From Burkholderiales bacterium (GTDB taxonomy: Bacteria > Pseudomonadota > Gammaproteobacteria > Burkholderiales > Burkholderiaceae_C): a stretch of 64,000 bases of DNA. Both the position numbers and the translations under genes were made by a program. Positions 15,139 to 26,315 of the stretch are shown in pieces. The number at the start of each line of letters is the position of its first letter. The first letter of the stretch is position 1. Location of the stretch: the NCBI GenBank assembly GCA_029268225.1, contig JAJUGJ010000001.1, forward strand, positions 1 to 64,000, in the 5' to 3' direction. A model generated the notes under the pieces. The model searched no databases and was not told where the DNA came from. It saw only the letters and a program-made list of their open reading frames with translations.

Positions 15139-15834
15139 ACTTTTGCCACCCGATGCTTTGTCGAGATCTTGCAACGCTTTGTCGAAGGCCTCGGCTTCCT
15201 CCGGCGTAGGCTGGATCACCGGCAGATCGAAGCTGCGCAGGTCGATGGCGGCGACGTCCAGTGCGCCCTGCCCTTCGTTGCCCGTTTCGTCTTCGGCCTC
15301 GATCAACAGGGCATCTTGGCCCCGCGTCATGTTGATGTAGACCTCGGCCAGCAACTCGGCGTCCATCAAGGCGCCGTGCAGCGTGCGGTGCGAGTTGTCC
15401 ACTTCCAGTCGGCGGCACAGCGCGTCCAGGTTGTTGGACTTGCCCGGGAACATCTCGCGGGCCATCAACAAGGTGTCGATCACGCCACTGACGTGGTCGG
15501 TGAACTTGCCCTGGCCACAGCGTGCCAGCTCGGCATTCAGAAAGCCGATGTCGAACGCCGCGTTGTGGATGATGACCTCGGCGCCGGCACAGTACTCGAC
15601 GATCTGGTCCACCAGGGCTGCGAACGTCGGCTTGTCGGCCAGGAACTCGTCGGTCAGACCGTGCACACGCACCGCGTCTTCACTGTTGGGACGCTCGGGG
15701 TTGATGTAGAAGTGCAGATGCCGCCCGGTGAGACGGCGGTTGACCATCTCCACGCAACCGATTTCAACGATGCGATCGCCCGAGTCAGGGCTCAGGCCGG
15801 TGGTTTCTGTATCCAGGAAGATCTGTCGGGACAT
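15109..15834 (-). CDS. dnaQ: DNA polymerase III subunit epsilon (3'-5' proofreading exonuclease)
   Basis: A 241-residue DEDDh exonuclease that removes misincorporated bases during replication within the polymerase III core. Exo I is DTETTG (Asp8, Glu10), Exo II is HNAAFDIGF at about residues 91-99, and Exo III is HGALMDA at about 154-160 with the His and Asp of the DEDDh set. The C-terminal tail is linker-like and acidic and should contact the alpha subunit. It lies 21 bases after fdx on the same strand and may be read through from the isc operon. Length and motifs are normal. Confidence 0.95.
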   Translation of the reverse strand: MSRQIFLDTETTGLSPDSGDRIVEIGCVEMVNRRLTGRHLHFYINPERPNSEDAVRVHGLTDEFLADKPTFAALVDQIVEYCAGAEVIIHNAAFDIGFLNAELARCGQGKFTDHVSGVIDTLLMAREMFPGKSNNLDALCRRLEVDNSHRTLHGALMDAELLAEVYINMTRGQDALLIEAEDETGNEGQGALDVAAIDLRSFDLPVIQPTPEEAEAFDKALQDLDKASGGKSLWKSLETVL

Positions 15835-15855
15835 GGCGCCAATTCAAGTGCGGGC

Positions 15856-16194
15856 TCAGTGATTCTCGCGCGCGTGGTTGATCGTGTACTTCGGGATCTC
15901 CACGACCAGGTCCTGACCGGCCACGATGGCTTGGCAGCTCAGACGCGAATTGGGCTCCAGGCCCCAGGCACGGTCCAGCAGGTCTTCCTCGGTTTCTTCC
16001 ATCTCGTTGAGGCTGTTGAAACCTTGACGGACGATCACGTGACAGGTGGTGCAGGCCGCGCTCATGTCGCAGGCGTGCTCGATCTCGATGTGGTTTTCCA
16101 GCAGGGCTTCGCAGATGCTGGTGCCGGGCGCCGCGGTGATTTCCTTGCCTTCAGGGCAGAGGCTGGCGTGGGGCAGGATCTTGATGATGGGCAT
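15856..16194 (-). CDS. fdx: ISC-type [2Fe-2S] ferredoxin
   Basis: A 112-residue adrenodoxin-type ferredoxin that supplies electrons for iron-sulfur cluster assembly. Cluster ligands are Cys42, Cys48, Cys51 (CDMSAACTTC) and Cys87 (LSCQ). The start ATG at 16194 follows the hscA stop by eight bases. It is the last isc gene here. An iscX gene, which often follows fdx in other proteobacteria, is not present; dnaQ follows instead. Confidence 0.95.
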   Translation of the reverse strand: MPIIKILPHASLCPEGKEITAAPGTSICEALLENHIEIEHACDMSAACTTCHVIVRQGFNSLNEMEETEEDLLDRAWGLEPNSRLSCQAIVAGQDLVVEIPKYTINHARENH

Positions 16195-16202
16195 GGGGTG
16201 AA

Positions 16203-18071
<1,869 letters not shown>

Positions 18072-18096
18072 GGGTGGGTCGTTTGCGTTCGCGCCG

Positions 18097-18621
18097 TCAG
18101 GCGGCGTCTTCGTAACGTTCGAGACGGGCATCGATCTCTTCGAGCAAGCGATCGATGAACATCAGGGCGCGCACTTCCTGCGCGGCCTCGGTGGGGTTGG
18201 CGTCCACATCGAGCAAGCGGGTCACGCGGGCGATGCGGGCCTTGCGGTCGAGTTGCACTTCGTCGGACAAGGTTTCGACTTCGGCGGCGGTGTCGGCCTC
18301 TTCCAGGGCCTCGCGCCACTGCATTTGCTGCATCAGGAAGGCGCCCGGCATGGCGGTGTTGCTCTCGGACTGCACAGGCACGCCCGCCAACTCGCACAGG
18401 TAGGCGGCACGCTTGAGCGGGTCTTTGAGGCGCTGGTGCGCTTCGTTGACGCGCACGGCCCATTGCATGGCCAAGCGCTGCGCAGCACCGCCTTCGGCGG
18501 CAAAGCGATCGGGGTGCACCCGCGCCTGCAGCGCCTTCCAAGCGGCGTCCAGCTGGCTGCGGTCCAGCGCAAAGCTCTTGGGCAGCCCCAACAGGGTGAA
18601 GTCGTCAGCGTCGATGTTCAT
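18097..18621 (-). CDS. hscB: J-domain co-chaperone HscB
   Basis: A 174-residue co-chaperone that delivers IscU to HscA and stimulates its ATPase. The N-terminal J domain begins DDFTLLGLP and carries the HPD triad in ARVHPDRF at about residues 34-41. The C-terminal three-helix domain ([15 protein letters not shown] onward) is the IscU-binding part. Start ATG at 18621. It is separated from iscA by 67 bases containing a hairpin. Confidence 0.94.
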   Translation of the reverse strand: MNIDADDFTLLGLPKSFALDRSQLDAAWKALQARVHPDRFAAEGGAAQRLAMQWAVRVNEAHQRLKDPLKRAAYLCELAGVPVQSESNTAMPGAFLMQQMQWREALEEADTAAEVETLSDEVQLDRKARIARVTRLLDVDANPTEAAQEVRALMFIDRLLEEIDARLERYEDAA

Positions 18622-18640
18622 GGTGTGTGAAAAGGCGAAA

Positions 18641-18658
18641 CCCCACCACAGGGTGGGG
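18641..18658 (-). terminator. hairpin between iscA and hscB (attenuator-like)
   Basis: A perfect 7-bp stem (CCCCACC/GGTGGGG) with loop CTGT on the minus strand is followed by a T-rich stretch (TTTCGCCTTTT). It would lower expression of hscB-hscA-fdx relative to iscRSUA, or mark an mRNA processing site. Confidence 0.5.
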
Positions 18659-18688
18659 CTTCATCCGACGCAAGGCATGCGAGACGCC

Positions 18689-19012
18689 TCAGATGCGGAA
18701 AGACTCGCCGCAACCGCAACGGTCGCGCTCGTTGGGGTTGTTGAACTTGAAGCCCTCGTTGAGGCCTTCACGCACAAAGTCGAGCTCCGTGCCGTCGATG
18801 TAAGGCAAGCTCTTGGGGTCGACCAGGATCTTGACGCCGAGCTGCTCGAAGACGATGTCTTCAGGCGCGATCTCGTCGGCAAATTCGATCTTGTAGGCCA
18901 GACCCGAGCAGCCCGTGGTCTTGACGCCCAGGCGCACGCCCACGCCCTTGCCACGACGGGCCAGGTAACGCGTGATGTGACGCGCGGCAGCCTCGGTCAG
19001 GCCCACGGACAT
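18689..19012 (-). CDS. iscA: A-type iron-sulfur carrier protein IscA
   Basis: A 107-residue carrier that binds iron or a [2Fe-2S]/[4Fe-4S] cluster and passes it to apo-proteins. With the start at 19012 the three conserved cysteines fall at 35, 99 and 101 (GCSG and CGCG), exactly as in canonical IscA, and the length is standard. A longer in-frame start at 19099 overlaps the iscU stop and would add 29 residues rich in Gly, Ser and Pro that are not part of the fold; I consider that less likely. Confidence 0.92.
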   Translation of the reverse strand: MSVGLTEAAARHITRYLARRGKGVGVRLGVKTTGCSGLAYKIEFADEIAPEDIVFEQLGVKILVDPKSLPYIDGTELDFVREGLNEGFKFNNPNERDRCGCGESFRI

Positions 19013-19088
19013 GGTGGCATCGACCGCACCGATCTCGGCCAGCGGGCCGTTGCCGGGCCCACTGGTGCACGAGCCGGAGGTGGCTTGA

Positions 19089-19475
19089 TCAGCTTGCATG
19101 TTTGGTCTTGTAGTCGTTGACGGCGGCTTTGATCGCATCTTCCGCCAGGATGGAGCAGTGGATCTTGACCGGGGGCAAGGCCAGCTCTTCGGCGATCTGG
19201 GTGTTCTTGATCTCGAGGGCTTCGTCCAGCGTCTTGCCGCGCACCCACTCGGTCACGAGCGAGCTCGAGGCAATGGCCGAGCCGCAGCCGTAGGTCTTGA
19301 AGCGTGCGTCTTCGATCACGCCGGTGGACGGGTTGACCTTGATCTGCAGCTTCATCACGTCGCCGCAAGCCGGGGCGCCGACCATGCCGGTGCCTACAGT
19401 CTCGTCGCCCTTTTCGAAAGAGCCAACGTTGCGGGGGTGTTCGTAGTGGTCGATGACCTTGTCGCTGTATGCCAT
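19089..19475 (-). CDS. iscU: iron-sulfur cluster scaffold protein IscU
   Basis: A 128-residue scaffold on which IscS-derived sulfur and iron are assembled. Ligands are Cys37, Asp39, Cys64 (YGCGSA), His106 and Cys107. The HscA recognition motif LPPVK is at residues 100-104. Start ATG at 19475, 57 bases after the iscS stop. Length and motifs are those of a normal IscU. Confidence 0.96.
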   Translation of the reverse strand: MAYSDKVIDHYEHPRNVGSFEKGDETVGTGMVGAPACGDVMKLQIKVNPSTGVIEDARFKTYGCGSAIASSSLVTEWVRGKTLDEALEIKNTQIAEELALPPVKIHCSILAEDAIKAAVNDYKTKHAS

Positions 19476-19532
19476 GGTGTTACTCCAAATCTCGTCGGTG
19501 GCTGCGGACGCCCGCAGCCGTGGCGGACACGA

Positions 19533-20753
19533 TCAGTGTGCCGCCCATTGAATAGTGCTGATGTCGATACCGTCTTTGTACATGTCCCACAGGGGCGAGA
19601 GTTCGCGCAGCTTGGCGACACGGTCCTTGAGGGTGGTGACGACGAAATCGACTTCTTCTTCGGTCGTGAAACGGCCTATGGTCATGCGCAGCGAGCTGTG
19701 GGCCAGCTCGTCGCTGCGACCCAAGGCGCGCAGCACATAGCTGGGCTCCAGGCTGGCCGAGGTGCAGGCCGAACCGGACGACACCGCGATGCCCTTGATG
19801 CCCATGATCAGCGACTCGCCTTCGACGTAGTTGAAGGAGACGTTGAGGTTGTGGGCGACGCGCTTTTCCAGATCGCCGTTGACGAAGATCTGTTCGATGT
19901 CTTGCAGGCCGGCCAGCAGGCGGTCACGCAGGGCCTTGACGCGGGCGTTCTCATCGGCCATTTCTTCCTTGGCGATGCGGAAGGCTTCGCCCATGCCGAC
20001 GATCTGGTGCGTGGGCAGCGTGCCCGAGCGCATGCCACGCTCATGGCCGCCACCGTGCATCTGGGCTTCCAGGCGCACGCGCGGCTTGCGGCGCACATAC
20101 AGTGCACCGATACCCTTGGGGCCGTAGGTCTTGTGCGAGGCCAGGCTCATCAGGTCAACCGGCAGCGTGGCCAAGTCGATGTCGATCTTGCCGGTGGCTT
20201 GCGCAGCGTCCACGTGGAAGATGATGCCCTTCTCACGGCACAGCGCGCCGATGGTGGGGATGTCCTGGATGACGCCGATCTCGTTGTTCACGTACATGAC
20301 CGAGATCAGGATGGTGTCGGGGCGGATGGCGGCCTTGAGCACGTCCAGATCCAGCAGACCGTCGTCCTTGACGTCGAGGTAGGTGGCTTCGAAACCCTGG
20401 CGTTCGAGTTCACGCACGGTGTCGAGCACAGCCTTGTGCTCGGTTTTGACCGTGATGATGTGCTTGCCGCGGGTCTTGTAGAAGTGCGCAGCGCCCTTGA
20501 GGGCCAGATTGTTGGACTCGGTGGCCCCCGAGGTCCAGACGATTTCGCGCGGGTCGGCACCGATCAGGTCGGCGACCTGTTGACGGGCCTTTTCAACGGC
20601 GGCTTCGGCTTCCCAGCCATAGGCGTGGGTGCGCGACGCGGGGTTGCCGAAATGCTCACGCAGCCAGGGGATCATGGCGTCGACGACGCGGGGGTCACAC
20701 GGCGTGGTCGCGCCGTAGTCCATGTAGATGGGAAAATGCGGGGTCATGTCCAT
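19533..20753 (-). CDS. iscS: cysteine desulfurase IscS
   Basis: A 406-residue PLP enzyme that converts cysteine to alanine and passes the persulfide sulfur to IscU. Visible features are the N-terminal [16 protein letters not shown], the PLP lysine in [12 protein letters not shown] at about residue 208, and the catalytic loop [16 protein letters not shown] with the mobile Cys around residue 330. The ATG at 20753 gives the M-x-x-TPHFPIY start usual in betaproteobacteria. It follows iscR by 133 bases. No defect is visible. Confidence 0.96.
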   Translation of the reverse strand: MDMTPHFPIYMDYGATTPCDPRVVDAMIPWLREHFGNPASRTHAYGWEAEAAVEKARQQVADLIGADPREIVWTSGATESNNLALKGAAHFYKTRGKHIITVKTEHKAVLDTVRELERQGFEATYLDVKDDGLLDLDVLKAAIRPDTILISVMYVNNEIGVIQDIPTIGALCREKGIIFHVDAAQATGKIDIDLATLPVDLMSLASHKTYGPKGIGALYVRRKPRVRLEAQMHGGGHERGMRSGTLPTHQIVGMGEAFRIAKEEMADENARVKALRDRLLAGLQDIEQIFVNGDLEKRVAHNLNVSFNYVEGESLIMGIKGIAVSSGSACTSASLEPSYVLRALGRSDELAHSSLRMTIGRFTTEEEVDFVVTTLKDRVAKLRELSPLWDMYKDGIDISTIQWAAH

Positions 20754-20886
20754 GGTGGGGACTCAATGGCTGGCGCCAGACAGGTCAACACGACCCGGCA
20801 GGCAGCGGTACAAGGATCGCTCGGAAGTGAGGCTGAATTATCAGGGCGAGCCACCCTCTGCCGAGGCGGAGGGGGCCCGATGTCCC

Positions 20887-21420
20887 TTATTTGGTCAGGG
20901 CTGCACCGAGAGCGAACACGGAATTGGGCGCGGTGACCTTGATGGGCTTGACCACGGGCTGGGTCGAGATGGCGCGCTTGATGGGCTGCGCTTCGATCGA
21001 CACGCCCTTGGCCAGCTGGTCGTCCACCAACTTGCGCAGGCTGATCGAGTCGAGGTACTCGATCATCTTGTTGTTCAGGCTGGTCCACAGGTCGTGGGTC
21101 ATGCAACGACCGCCGTCGTCGCCCATGCAGTTTTCCTTGCCGCCGCAACCGGTGGCGTCGATGGGCTCATCGACCGCGACGATGATGTCGGCCACGGTGA
21201 TGTCTTCGGCTTTGCGGCCGAGGGAATAGCCACCGCCCGGACCACGGGTGCTCTCTACGAGCTCATGGCGGCGCAGCTTGCCGAACAACTGCTCCAGGTA
21301 AGACAGCGAGATCTGTTGACGCTGGCTGATGGCAGCCAGGGCGACGGGGCCGGTGTGCTCCCGCAAAGCCAGATCGATCATGGCCGTCACAGCGAAACGG
21401 CCCTTGGTGGTCAAACGCAT
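20887..21420 (-). CDS. iscR: Rrf2-family iron-sulfur regulator IscR
   Basis: A 177-residue regulator that, carrying a [2Fe-2S] cluster, represses its own operon and lowers Isc expression when clusters are sufficient. The winged-helix domain starts MRLTTKGRFAVTAM, with the recognition helix around SLSYLEQLFGKLR. Cluster ligands are Cys92, Cys98 and Cys106 with His109 (CMTH). The last spacing is two residues longer than in E. coli IscR. The ATG at 21420 is the canonical start; a longer frame back to 21489 lacks support. It heads the operon. Confidence 0.95.
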   Translation of the reverse strand: MRLTTKGRFAVTAMIDLALREHTGPVALAAISQRQQISLSYLEQLFGKLRRHELVESTRGPGGGYSLGRKAEDITVADIIVAVDEPIDATGCGGKENCMGDDGGRCMTHDLWTSLNNKMIEYLDSISLRKLVDDQLAKGVSIEAQPIKRAISTQPVVKPIKVTAPNSVFALGAALTK

Positions 21421-21538
21421 GGCATAACTCCTTATGCGGGATCGGACGTTGCCCCACGCTGGCCCTGGGTCGGTCAGCGCTGGACCCACCGGGATCTCCG
21501 GCAGATCGGGGACAGGTCAATCCCGAGTGTTTGAGTCG

Positions 21539-21567
21539 ATTATACGCTATCCCACTGTTTTGGTCAA
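21539..21567 (-). promoter_or_regulatory. sigma-70 promoter of the isc operon
   Basis: On the minus strand -35 TTGACC (21562-21567) and a perfect -10 TATAAT (21539-21544) are separated by exactly 17 bp. Transcription would start about 110 bp before iscR. Confidence 0.85.
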
Positions 21568-21571
21568 CTTT
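21547..21571 (-). promoter_or_regulatory. IscR type-1-like operator overlapping the isc promoter
   Basis: The minus-strand segment reads AAA-GTT-GACC-AAAA-CAGTG-GGA-TAG. It follows the known type 1 layout ATA-SYY-GACT-RWWW-YAGTC-RRS-TAT at most positions. It covers the -35 and spacer, so cluster-loaded IscR would block RNA polymerase. Confidence 0.65.
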
Positions 21572-21631
21572 AGGTCAGGGTTGACCCGAGGATGCCCCGC
21601 GCCCCACCCCAAAGCCCCCCCACCATGAAAA

Positions 21632-21655
21632 ACGCCTGGACACAGGTCCAGGCGT
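21632..21655 (-). terminator. terminator of phoX
   Basis: A perfect 10-bp stem (ACGCCTGGAC/GTCCAGGCGT) with a four-base loop is followed on the minus strand by five T residues. A second palindrome (CATGGCGCG/CGCGCCATG) lies at 21668-21689. The whole 21421-21706 gap holds the isc promoter, these hairpins and no further gene. Confidence 0.8.
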
Positions 21656-21706
21656 GCAAATCCGTGCCATGGCGCGCGCACGCGCCATGCGTCTGCGGAT
21701 CAAACG

Positions 21707-23929
21707 TCAACTGCCAATGCGGCCACCGTCGTTCTTGGTGATCATCACCGTGGCAGAGCGGGGGCGGGCCACATTGCCGCCAGCGCCATAACCGCTGTTA
21801 CCCGGCCAGTGGCTGCCATAGGTGGCGGGGTTGGCCAAGCTGGAGGTGTCTTCGCCAGGATGCTGAACGTTGATGAACAGCACCTTGCCATCAGGGCTTT
21901 CGGCCAAGCCGGTGATCTCACACTGCGACGGCCCCACCAGGAAGCGCTTCAGGGTCGACTCGGTGGGCTTTTTGCCCATCTTGGTGGTGACCGAGGCCGC
22001 GCCATAGTTGAGCGTGACGTCGGCGCCATCGCCCACCGTGCCGGGAATGCCCGCCAGCATCATGCAGTTGGTGACGTCGGTGTAAGCACCGTCGTCGGTC
22101 TGGATCCAGCAAATGCCCGTGGACTTGCTGAAGACCAAACCGTCAGGGCTGGAGAAGTCCTGGTCGTCGGTCAGGCTCGACAGGTTGACAAAGCTCGGGG
22201 AGGCTGCGGATTCGGCACCGAACAGGTAAACGTCCCAATTGAATGTGGTGGCACCGGGTTCGCCGCCAGTTTCCTTGATGCGAACGATGTGACCGTTGAC
22301 GTTGCCTTGCTGGCTGCTGCTGACACCCTTGATGTCCGTGTAAGCGCGGGGGTTGGCCGCATCGATCCCTTGCTGGCTGCCGCTGGGGCTGACGCGACGG
22401 TTGCTGTTGTTGGTCATGGTGAAGTACACCTCACCCGTGGTCGGGTGGGTGCCGCACCATTCCGGACGGTCCATCTTGGTGGCGCCGACCGCATCGGCCG
22501 CCAGGCGGGTGTGGATGGCCACGTCACCTTCGTCGGCAAAAACGTAGGTCGCGTAGTTCTTCACCGTGTCGTTGTTCAGGCTCAACTCGACCCAGTTGCC
22601 CGTGCCATCGCTGTTGAACTTGGCCACGTAGAGCTTGCCGCTGTCGAGGTACTTGTCACCCGTTGCCACGCGATCGGCAGGGTTGGCATCGGCAGCCACC
22701 CAGTTGGCGGCGCTCACGAACTTGTAGACATACTCGCCGCGGGAGTCGTCGCCCATGTAGACCGCCAGGGGCTTGCCCACCACGGGGTTGGAGAAAGCTG
22801 CGCTTTCATGCGCCACACGGCCCAGTGCAGTGCGCTTCTTGATGGTGGACGTGGCGTTGTAGGGGTCGATCTCGGTGATGTAGCCCTGGCCGTTGATCTC
22901 GAAGCGGTAGTCTTCGGTGCCGTCTGCGGCCTTGGTGGTGTCCAGAGTCATGTTCCAGCGAGCGTACTTGTCCTCGCTGCCGGCGGTTTCCCAGTTGTAG
23001 CGGCTGGCACCCTCGCCACGGCCATAACGAGTCAGCGCCACGTTGGCTTGGTTGCCCAGCACGGTGGTGCGGTTCGCCGCATCACCCGAGGCACGGTAGA
23101 AGTAACCCGCCCAGTTTTCTTCGCCCGTCAGCAGCGTGCCCCAAGGGGTTTTGCCGGTGCCGCAGTTGTTCAAAGTGCCACGGGTCTGGGTGCCTGTGGT
23201 CGAGAACTTGGTCTTGAGCTTGGCGTTGCCGCGTGCAGGACCCGAAATTTCGATCGTGCTCAGGCCCGTGATGCGGCGGTTGAAGGTCGAATCGACCACC
23301 AGACCAAACTTGCCGCCGGTTTTCTTGAACTCGGCGATGGCCACGCCATGGGCATCGACTTCGATATCGACTTCCGAAGCCACGCGGCTGGCACCGGCTG
23401 TCGGGCCGTTGGCGTGCAGGAACAACGGAGTGATGTACTCATGGTTCATGCCAAGCAGGCAGCGGTCGCTGCTGTTGGCATCCGGCGCGCCCGTGGCGGA
23501 CAGACCGAAGTACTCCATGCCATCGTGGCAATCGCCACTGCGACGGTCGTAGCGGTTGTTGGTGCCATCGTCCTTGTACTCGGCCACATCCGAGAACAAG
23601 CGATCACCGGTGGCCAGCACCACCGTGGCGGTATAGCCAGCCGGCACGGTGACGGTGTCCGCCAAGGTCTTGGCCACAGCACCGAAGGACAGCAAGGTTT
23701 CCTGCACGGCGTCCTGCACAGGGTTGGCCGGGCCGTCGTCGCTGCCACCACCGCACGCGGTCAAGGACAGACCGCCGAACGCTGCCGTCATGGCCGTACC
23801 GATGCTGCCGCGCAGGATGTTGCGACGGCTCAAGCGAGCCTGCAACACCGAGTCAAAGGTCGGGTTGTTGGAGGTGTTGGAGTCTTCGTGGTCGAAATCG
23901 ATCACGGTGGGGGCTGCTTGTTTGGTCAT
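21707..23929 (-). CDS. phoX: PhoX-family alkaline phosphatase, Tat-exported
   Basis: A 740-residue secreted phosphomonoesterase (DUF839/PhoX family), a Ca/Fe enzyme that releases phosphate from organic esters when phosphate is scarce. The twin-arginine motif SRRNIL is at residues 34-39, followed by a hydrophobic stretch ending LTAC (Cys59), so it may be a Tat-exported lipoprotein. Family stretches include RSGDCHDGMEYFGL, LLGMNHEYITPLFL, LLTGEENWAGYF, YMGDDSRGEYVYKFVS and the terminal RPRSATVMITKNDGG. Pho-box-like half-sites lie about 65-93 bases upstream, consistent with PhoB control. Its length is typical of the long PhoX branch. Confidence 0.92.
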   Translation of the reverse strand: MTKQAAPTVIDFDHEDSNTSNNPTFDSVLQARLSRRNILRGSIGTAMTAAFGGLSLTACGGGSDDGPANPVQDAVQETLLSFGAVAKTLADTVTVPAGYTATVVLATGDRLFSDVAEYKDDGTNNRYDRRSGDCHDGMEYFGLSATGAPDANSSDRCLLGMNHEYITPLFLHANGPTAGASRVASEVDIEVDAHGVAIAEFKKTGGKFGLVVDSTFNRRITGLSTIEISGPARGNAKLKTKFSTTGTQTRGTLNNCGTGKTPWGTLLTGEENWAGYFYRASGDAANRTTVLGNQANVALTRYGRGEGASRYNWETAGSEDKYARWNMTLDTTKAADGTEDYRFEINGQGYITEIDPYNATSTIKKRTALGRVAHESAAFSNPVVGKPLAVYMGDDSRGEYVYKFVSAANWVAADANPADRVATGDKYLDSGKLYVAKFNSDGTGNWVELSLNNDTVKNYATYVFADEGDVAIHTRLAADAVGATKMDRPEWCGTHPTTGEVYFTMTNNSNRRVSPSGSQQGIDAANPRAYTDIKGVSSSQQGNVNGHIVRIKETGGEPGATTFNWDVYLFGAESAASPSFVNLSSLTDDQDFSSPDGLVFSKSTGICWIQTDDGAYTDVTNCMMLAGIPGTVGDGADVTLNYGAASVTTKMGKKPTESTLKRFLVGPSQCEITGLAESPDGKVLFINVQHPGEDTSSLANPATYGSHWPGNSGYGAGGNVARPRSATVMITKNDGGRIGS

Positions 23930-23993
23930 GGATGATCTCTACTCATGCAGGGAAACAGAAGCCCACAGCGTAGAAATCGCCCATGAATTCGCG

Positions 23994-24022
23994 GTGACAG
24001 CCTGGTGATGCTTTTGTGACAA
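23994..24022 (-). promoter_or_regulatory. Pho box with three 11-bp-phased half-sites upstream of phoX
   Basis: On the minus strand: TTGTCAC-AAAA-GCATCAC-CAGG-CTGTCAC. This is three 7-bp half-sites with 4-bp gaps, as in PhoB direct repeats (CTGTCAT-N4-CTGTCAY). The outer two match well and the middle one is weaker. Confidence 0.65.
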
Positions 24023-24054
24023 CCGCACGCACCACATTGCGGCCTGCGTCAGGA

Positions 24055-26187
24055 TCAGCTGTTCGGCTTCACCACCACATGGTCGTGCACCACCGCCCCA
24101 AAGGCCTGCTCCTTGAGCAAGGCCAGTTGGTCGCGCAGGCGGGCGGCCTTTTCGAACTCCAGGTTCTTCGCCGCTTCCAGCATTTCCTTCTCCAGCGTCT
24201 TCATGCGCTTGCTGAGGTCCTTCTCGGACAGGGCTTCGCTGCCCTCCATCGAGCGCGCCAGTGCTTCGGCTGCCTTGAGGTCATCCTTGGCCGCGTTGGA
24301 CATCACGCCATCGATCAGCTCCTTGACCTTCTTGTTGATGGTGCGCGGGGTGATGCCGTGGGCCTCGTTGTGGGCGATCTGTTTGTTGCGGCGCCGCTCG
24401 GTCTCGCCGATGGCCTTGCGCATCGACTCGGTGATCTTGTCGGCGTACAGGATGGCGCGGCCGTTCTGGTTGCGGGCGGCGCGGCCGATGGTCTGGATCA
24501 GGCTGCGCTCGGCGCGCAGGAAGCCTTCCTTGTCGGCGTCCAGGATCGCCACCAGGGACACCTCGGGGATGTCCAGCCCCTCACGCAGCAGGTTGATGCC
24601 CACCAGCACGTCGAAGGCGCCCAGGCGCAGGTCGCGCAGGATCTCGACGCGCTCGACGGTGTCGATGTCGGAGTGCAGGTAGCGCACCTTCACGCCGTTG
24701 TCGGTGAGGTAGTCGGTGAGCTGCTCGGCCATGCGCTTGGTCAGCGTGGTGATGAGCACGCGCTCGTCTTTCTCGACCCGGATGCGGATTTCCTGCAGCA
24801 CGTCGTCCACCTGGTGGGTGGCGGGACGCACTTCCACGATGGGGTCAAGCAGACCGGTGGGGCGCACCACCTGCTCGACCACCTGGCCCGCGTGCTGCTG
24901 CTCGTAGGCCGCGGGGGTGGCAGACACGAAGACGCACTGGCGCATCTTGGTCTCGAACTCTTCGAATTTGAGCGGGCGGTTGTCCATGGCCGAGGGCAGA
25001 CGGAAACCGTACTCCACCAGCGTGGTCTTGCGCGAGCGGTCACCGTTGTACATGGCGCCTAGCTGGCCGATCATCACGTGGCTCTCGTCGAGGAACATCA
25101 GCGAGTCGGCGGGCATGTAGTCCACCAGCGTGGGCGGCGGATCGCCCGGCTTGGCGCCAGACAGGTGCCGGGTGTAGTTCTCGATGCCCTTGCAGTGCCC
25201 CACTTCCTGCAACATTTCGAGGTCAAAGCGGGTGCGCTGCTCCAGGCGCTGTGCTTCGACCAGCTTGTTGTCGCCCACGAGCTGCTTGACGCGCACGTTG
25301 AGCTCTTCCTTGATGCCCTCGATGGCGCGCAACACCTGCTCGCGCGGCGTCACGTAATGGCTGGAGGGGTAGACCACGAAGCGCGGGATACGCTGCTGGA
25401 TGCGGCCGGTGAGCGGATCGAACAGCGAAAGCGTGTCCACCTCGTCGTCGAACAGCTCGACGCGCAGCGCCAGTTCGGAGTGTTCGGCTGGGAAGATGTC
25501 GATGGTGTCGCCGCGCACGCGGAAGGTGCCGCGCCCGAAGTCCATGTCGTTGCGCTTGTACTGCATGCGGATCAGCTGGGCGATCACGTCGCGCTGCCCC
25601 ACTTTGTCGCCGGTGCGCACGATGAAACGCATCTGCGTGTAGTCCTCGGGCTTGCCGATGCCGTAGATGGCCGACACGGTGGCGACGATGACCACGTCAC
25701 GGCGCTCCAGCAGGCTCTTGGTGGCGCTCAGCCGCATCTGCTCGATGGCCTCGTTGATGGCGCTGTCTTTTTCGATGAACAGGTCGCGCTGCGGGACGTA
25801 GGCCTCGGGCTGGTAGTAGTCGTAGTAGCTGACGAAGTATTCGACGGCGTTGTTGGGGAAGAACTCGCGAAATTCGGCGTAGAGCTGGGCCGCCAGGGTC
25901 TTGTTGGGCGCAAAGACGATGGCCGGACGCCCCATGCGGGCGATGACGTTGGCCATGGTGTAGGTCTTGCCCGAGCCGGTCACGCCCAGCAGGGTCTGGT
26001 AGCTCAGGCCGTCTTCGATGCCCTCGCACAGCTGCGCGATGGCGGTGGGCTGGTCGCCCGCGGGCGGATAAGGCTGGTACAGCTCGAACGGAGAGTCGGG
26101 AAAATGCACGAACTGGCCGGAAACAGGCTGAGCATCCCCCTGCTCCGTGGGCATGGCGGGGGTCTGACGAGAAATCGGTTCTGACAT
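24055..26187 (-). CDS. uvrB: excinuclease ABC subunit B
   Basis: A 710-residue DNA helicase-like damage verifier of nucleotide excision repair, loaded by UvrA and bound by UvrC. Walker A GVTGSGKT is at about residue 59, and the beta-hairpin region [15 protein letters not shown] at about 120-135 inserts between DNA strands. Later motifs include DESHV, the helicase motif [23 protein letters not shown], and the C-terminal UVR motif ([20 protein letters not shown]). Start ATG at 26187, with about 25 extra N-terminal residues before the conserved [14 protein letters not shown]. It is divergent from the aminotransferase gene, whose promoter overlaps its first codon. Confidence 0.97.
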   Translation of the reverse strand: MSEPISRQTPAMPTEQGDAQPVSGQFVHFPDSPFELYQPYPPAGDQPTAIAQLCEGIEDGLSYQTLLGVTGSGKTYTMANVIARMGRPAIVFAPNKTLAAQLYAEFREFFPNNAVEYFVSYYDYYQPEAYVPQRDLFIEKDSAINEAIEQMRLSATKSLLERRDVVIVATVSAIYGIGKPEDYTQMRFIVRTGDKVGQRDVIAQLIRMQYKRNDMDFGRGTFRVRGDTIDIFPAEHSELALRVELFDDEVDTLSLFDPLTGRIQQRIPRFVVYPSSHYVTPREQVLRAIEGIKEELNVRVKQLVGDNKLVEAQRLEQRTRFDLEMLQEVGHCKGIENYTRHLSGAKPGDPPPTLVDYMPADSLMFLDESHVMIGQLGAMYNGDRSRKTTLVEYGFRLPSAMDNRPLKFEEFETKMRQCVFVSATPAAYEQQHAGQVVEQVVRPTGLLDPIVEVRPATHQVDDVLQEIRIRVEKDERVLITTLTKRMAEQLTDYLTDNGVKVRYLHSDIDTVERVEILRDLRLGAFDVLVGINLLREGLDIPEVSLVAILDADKEGFLRAERSLIQTIGRAARNQNGRAILYADKITESMRKAIGETERRRNKQIAHNEAHGITPRTINKKVKELIDGVMSNAAKDDLKAAEALARSMEGSEALSEKDLSKRMKTLEKEMLEAAKNLEFEKAARLRDQLALLKEQAFGAVVHDHVVVKPNS

Positions 26188-26209
26188 CCGGATCGCAGTT
26201 CGCTAAAAT
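26181..26209 (+). promoter_or_regulatory. sigma-70 promoter of the aminotransferase gene, overlapping the uvrB start
   Basis: -35 CTGACA (26181-26186) and -10 TAAAAT (26204-26209) have a 17-bp spacer. The -35 covers the uvrB start codon region (26185-26187), giving a 5' leader of about 100 bases. Confidence 0.65.
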
Positions 26210-26315
26210 AAAGGGTTTGCCCGACACGCCATTCGTTCGCCACAAGCGCATGGAAGACGCAGTCGGTCTCGTCTTCCCTTCATCAGATTACCCCAACCGT
26301 CCGGAGACTGCTCGC

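Noticed and set aside
21809-23935. Plus-strand open frame of 708 codons opposite phoX
   Set aside because: phoX is supported by Tat signal and family motifs; the antisense frame is a composition artefact.
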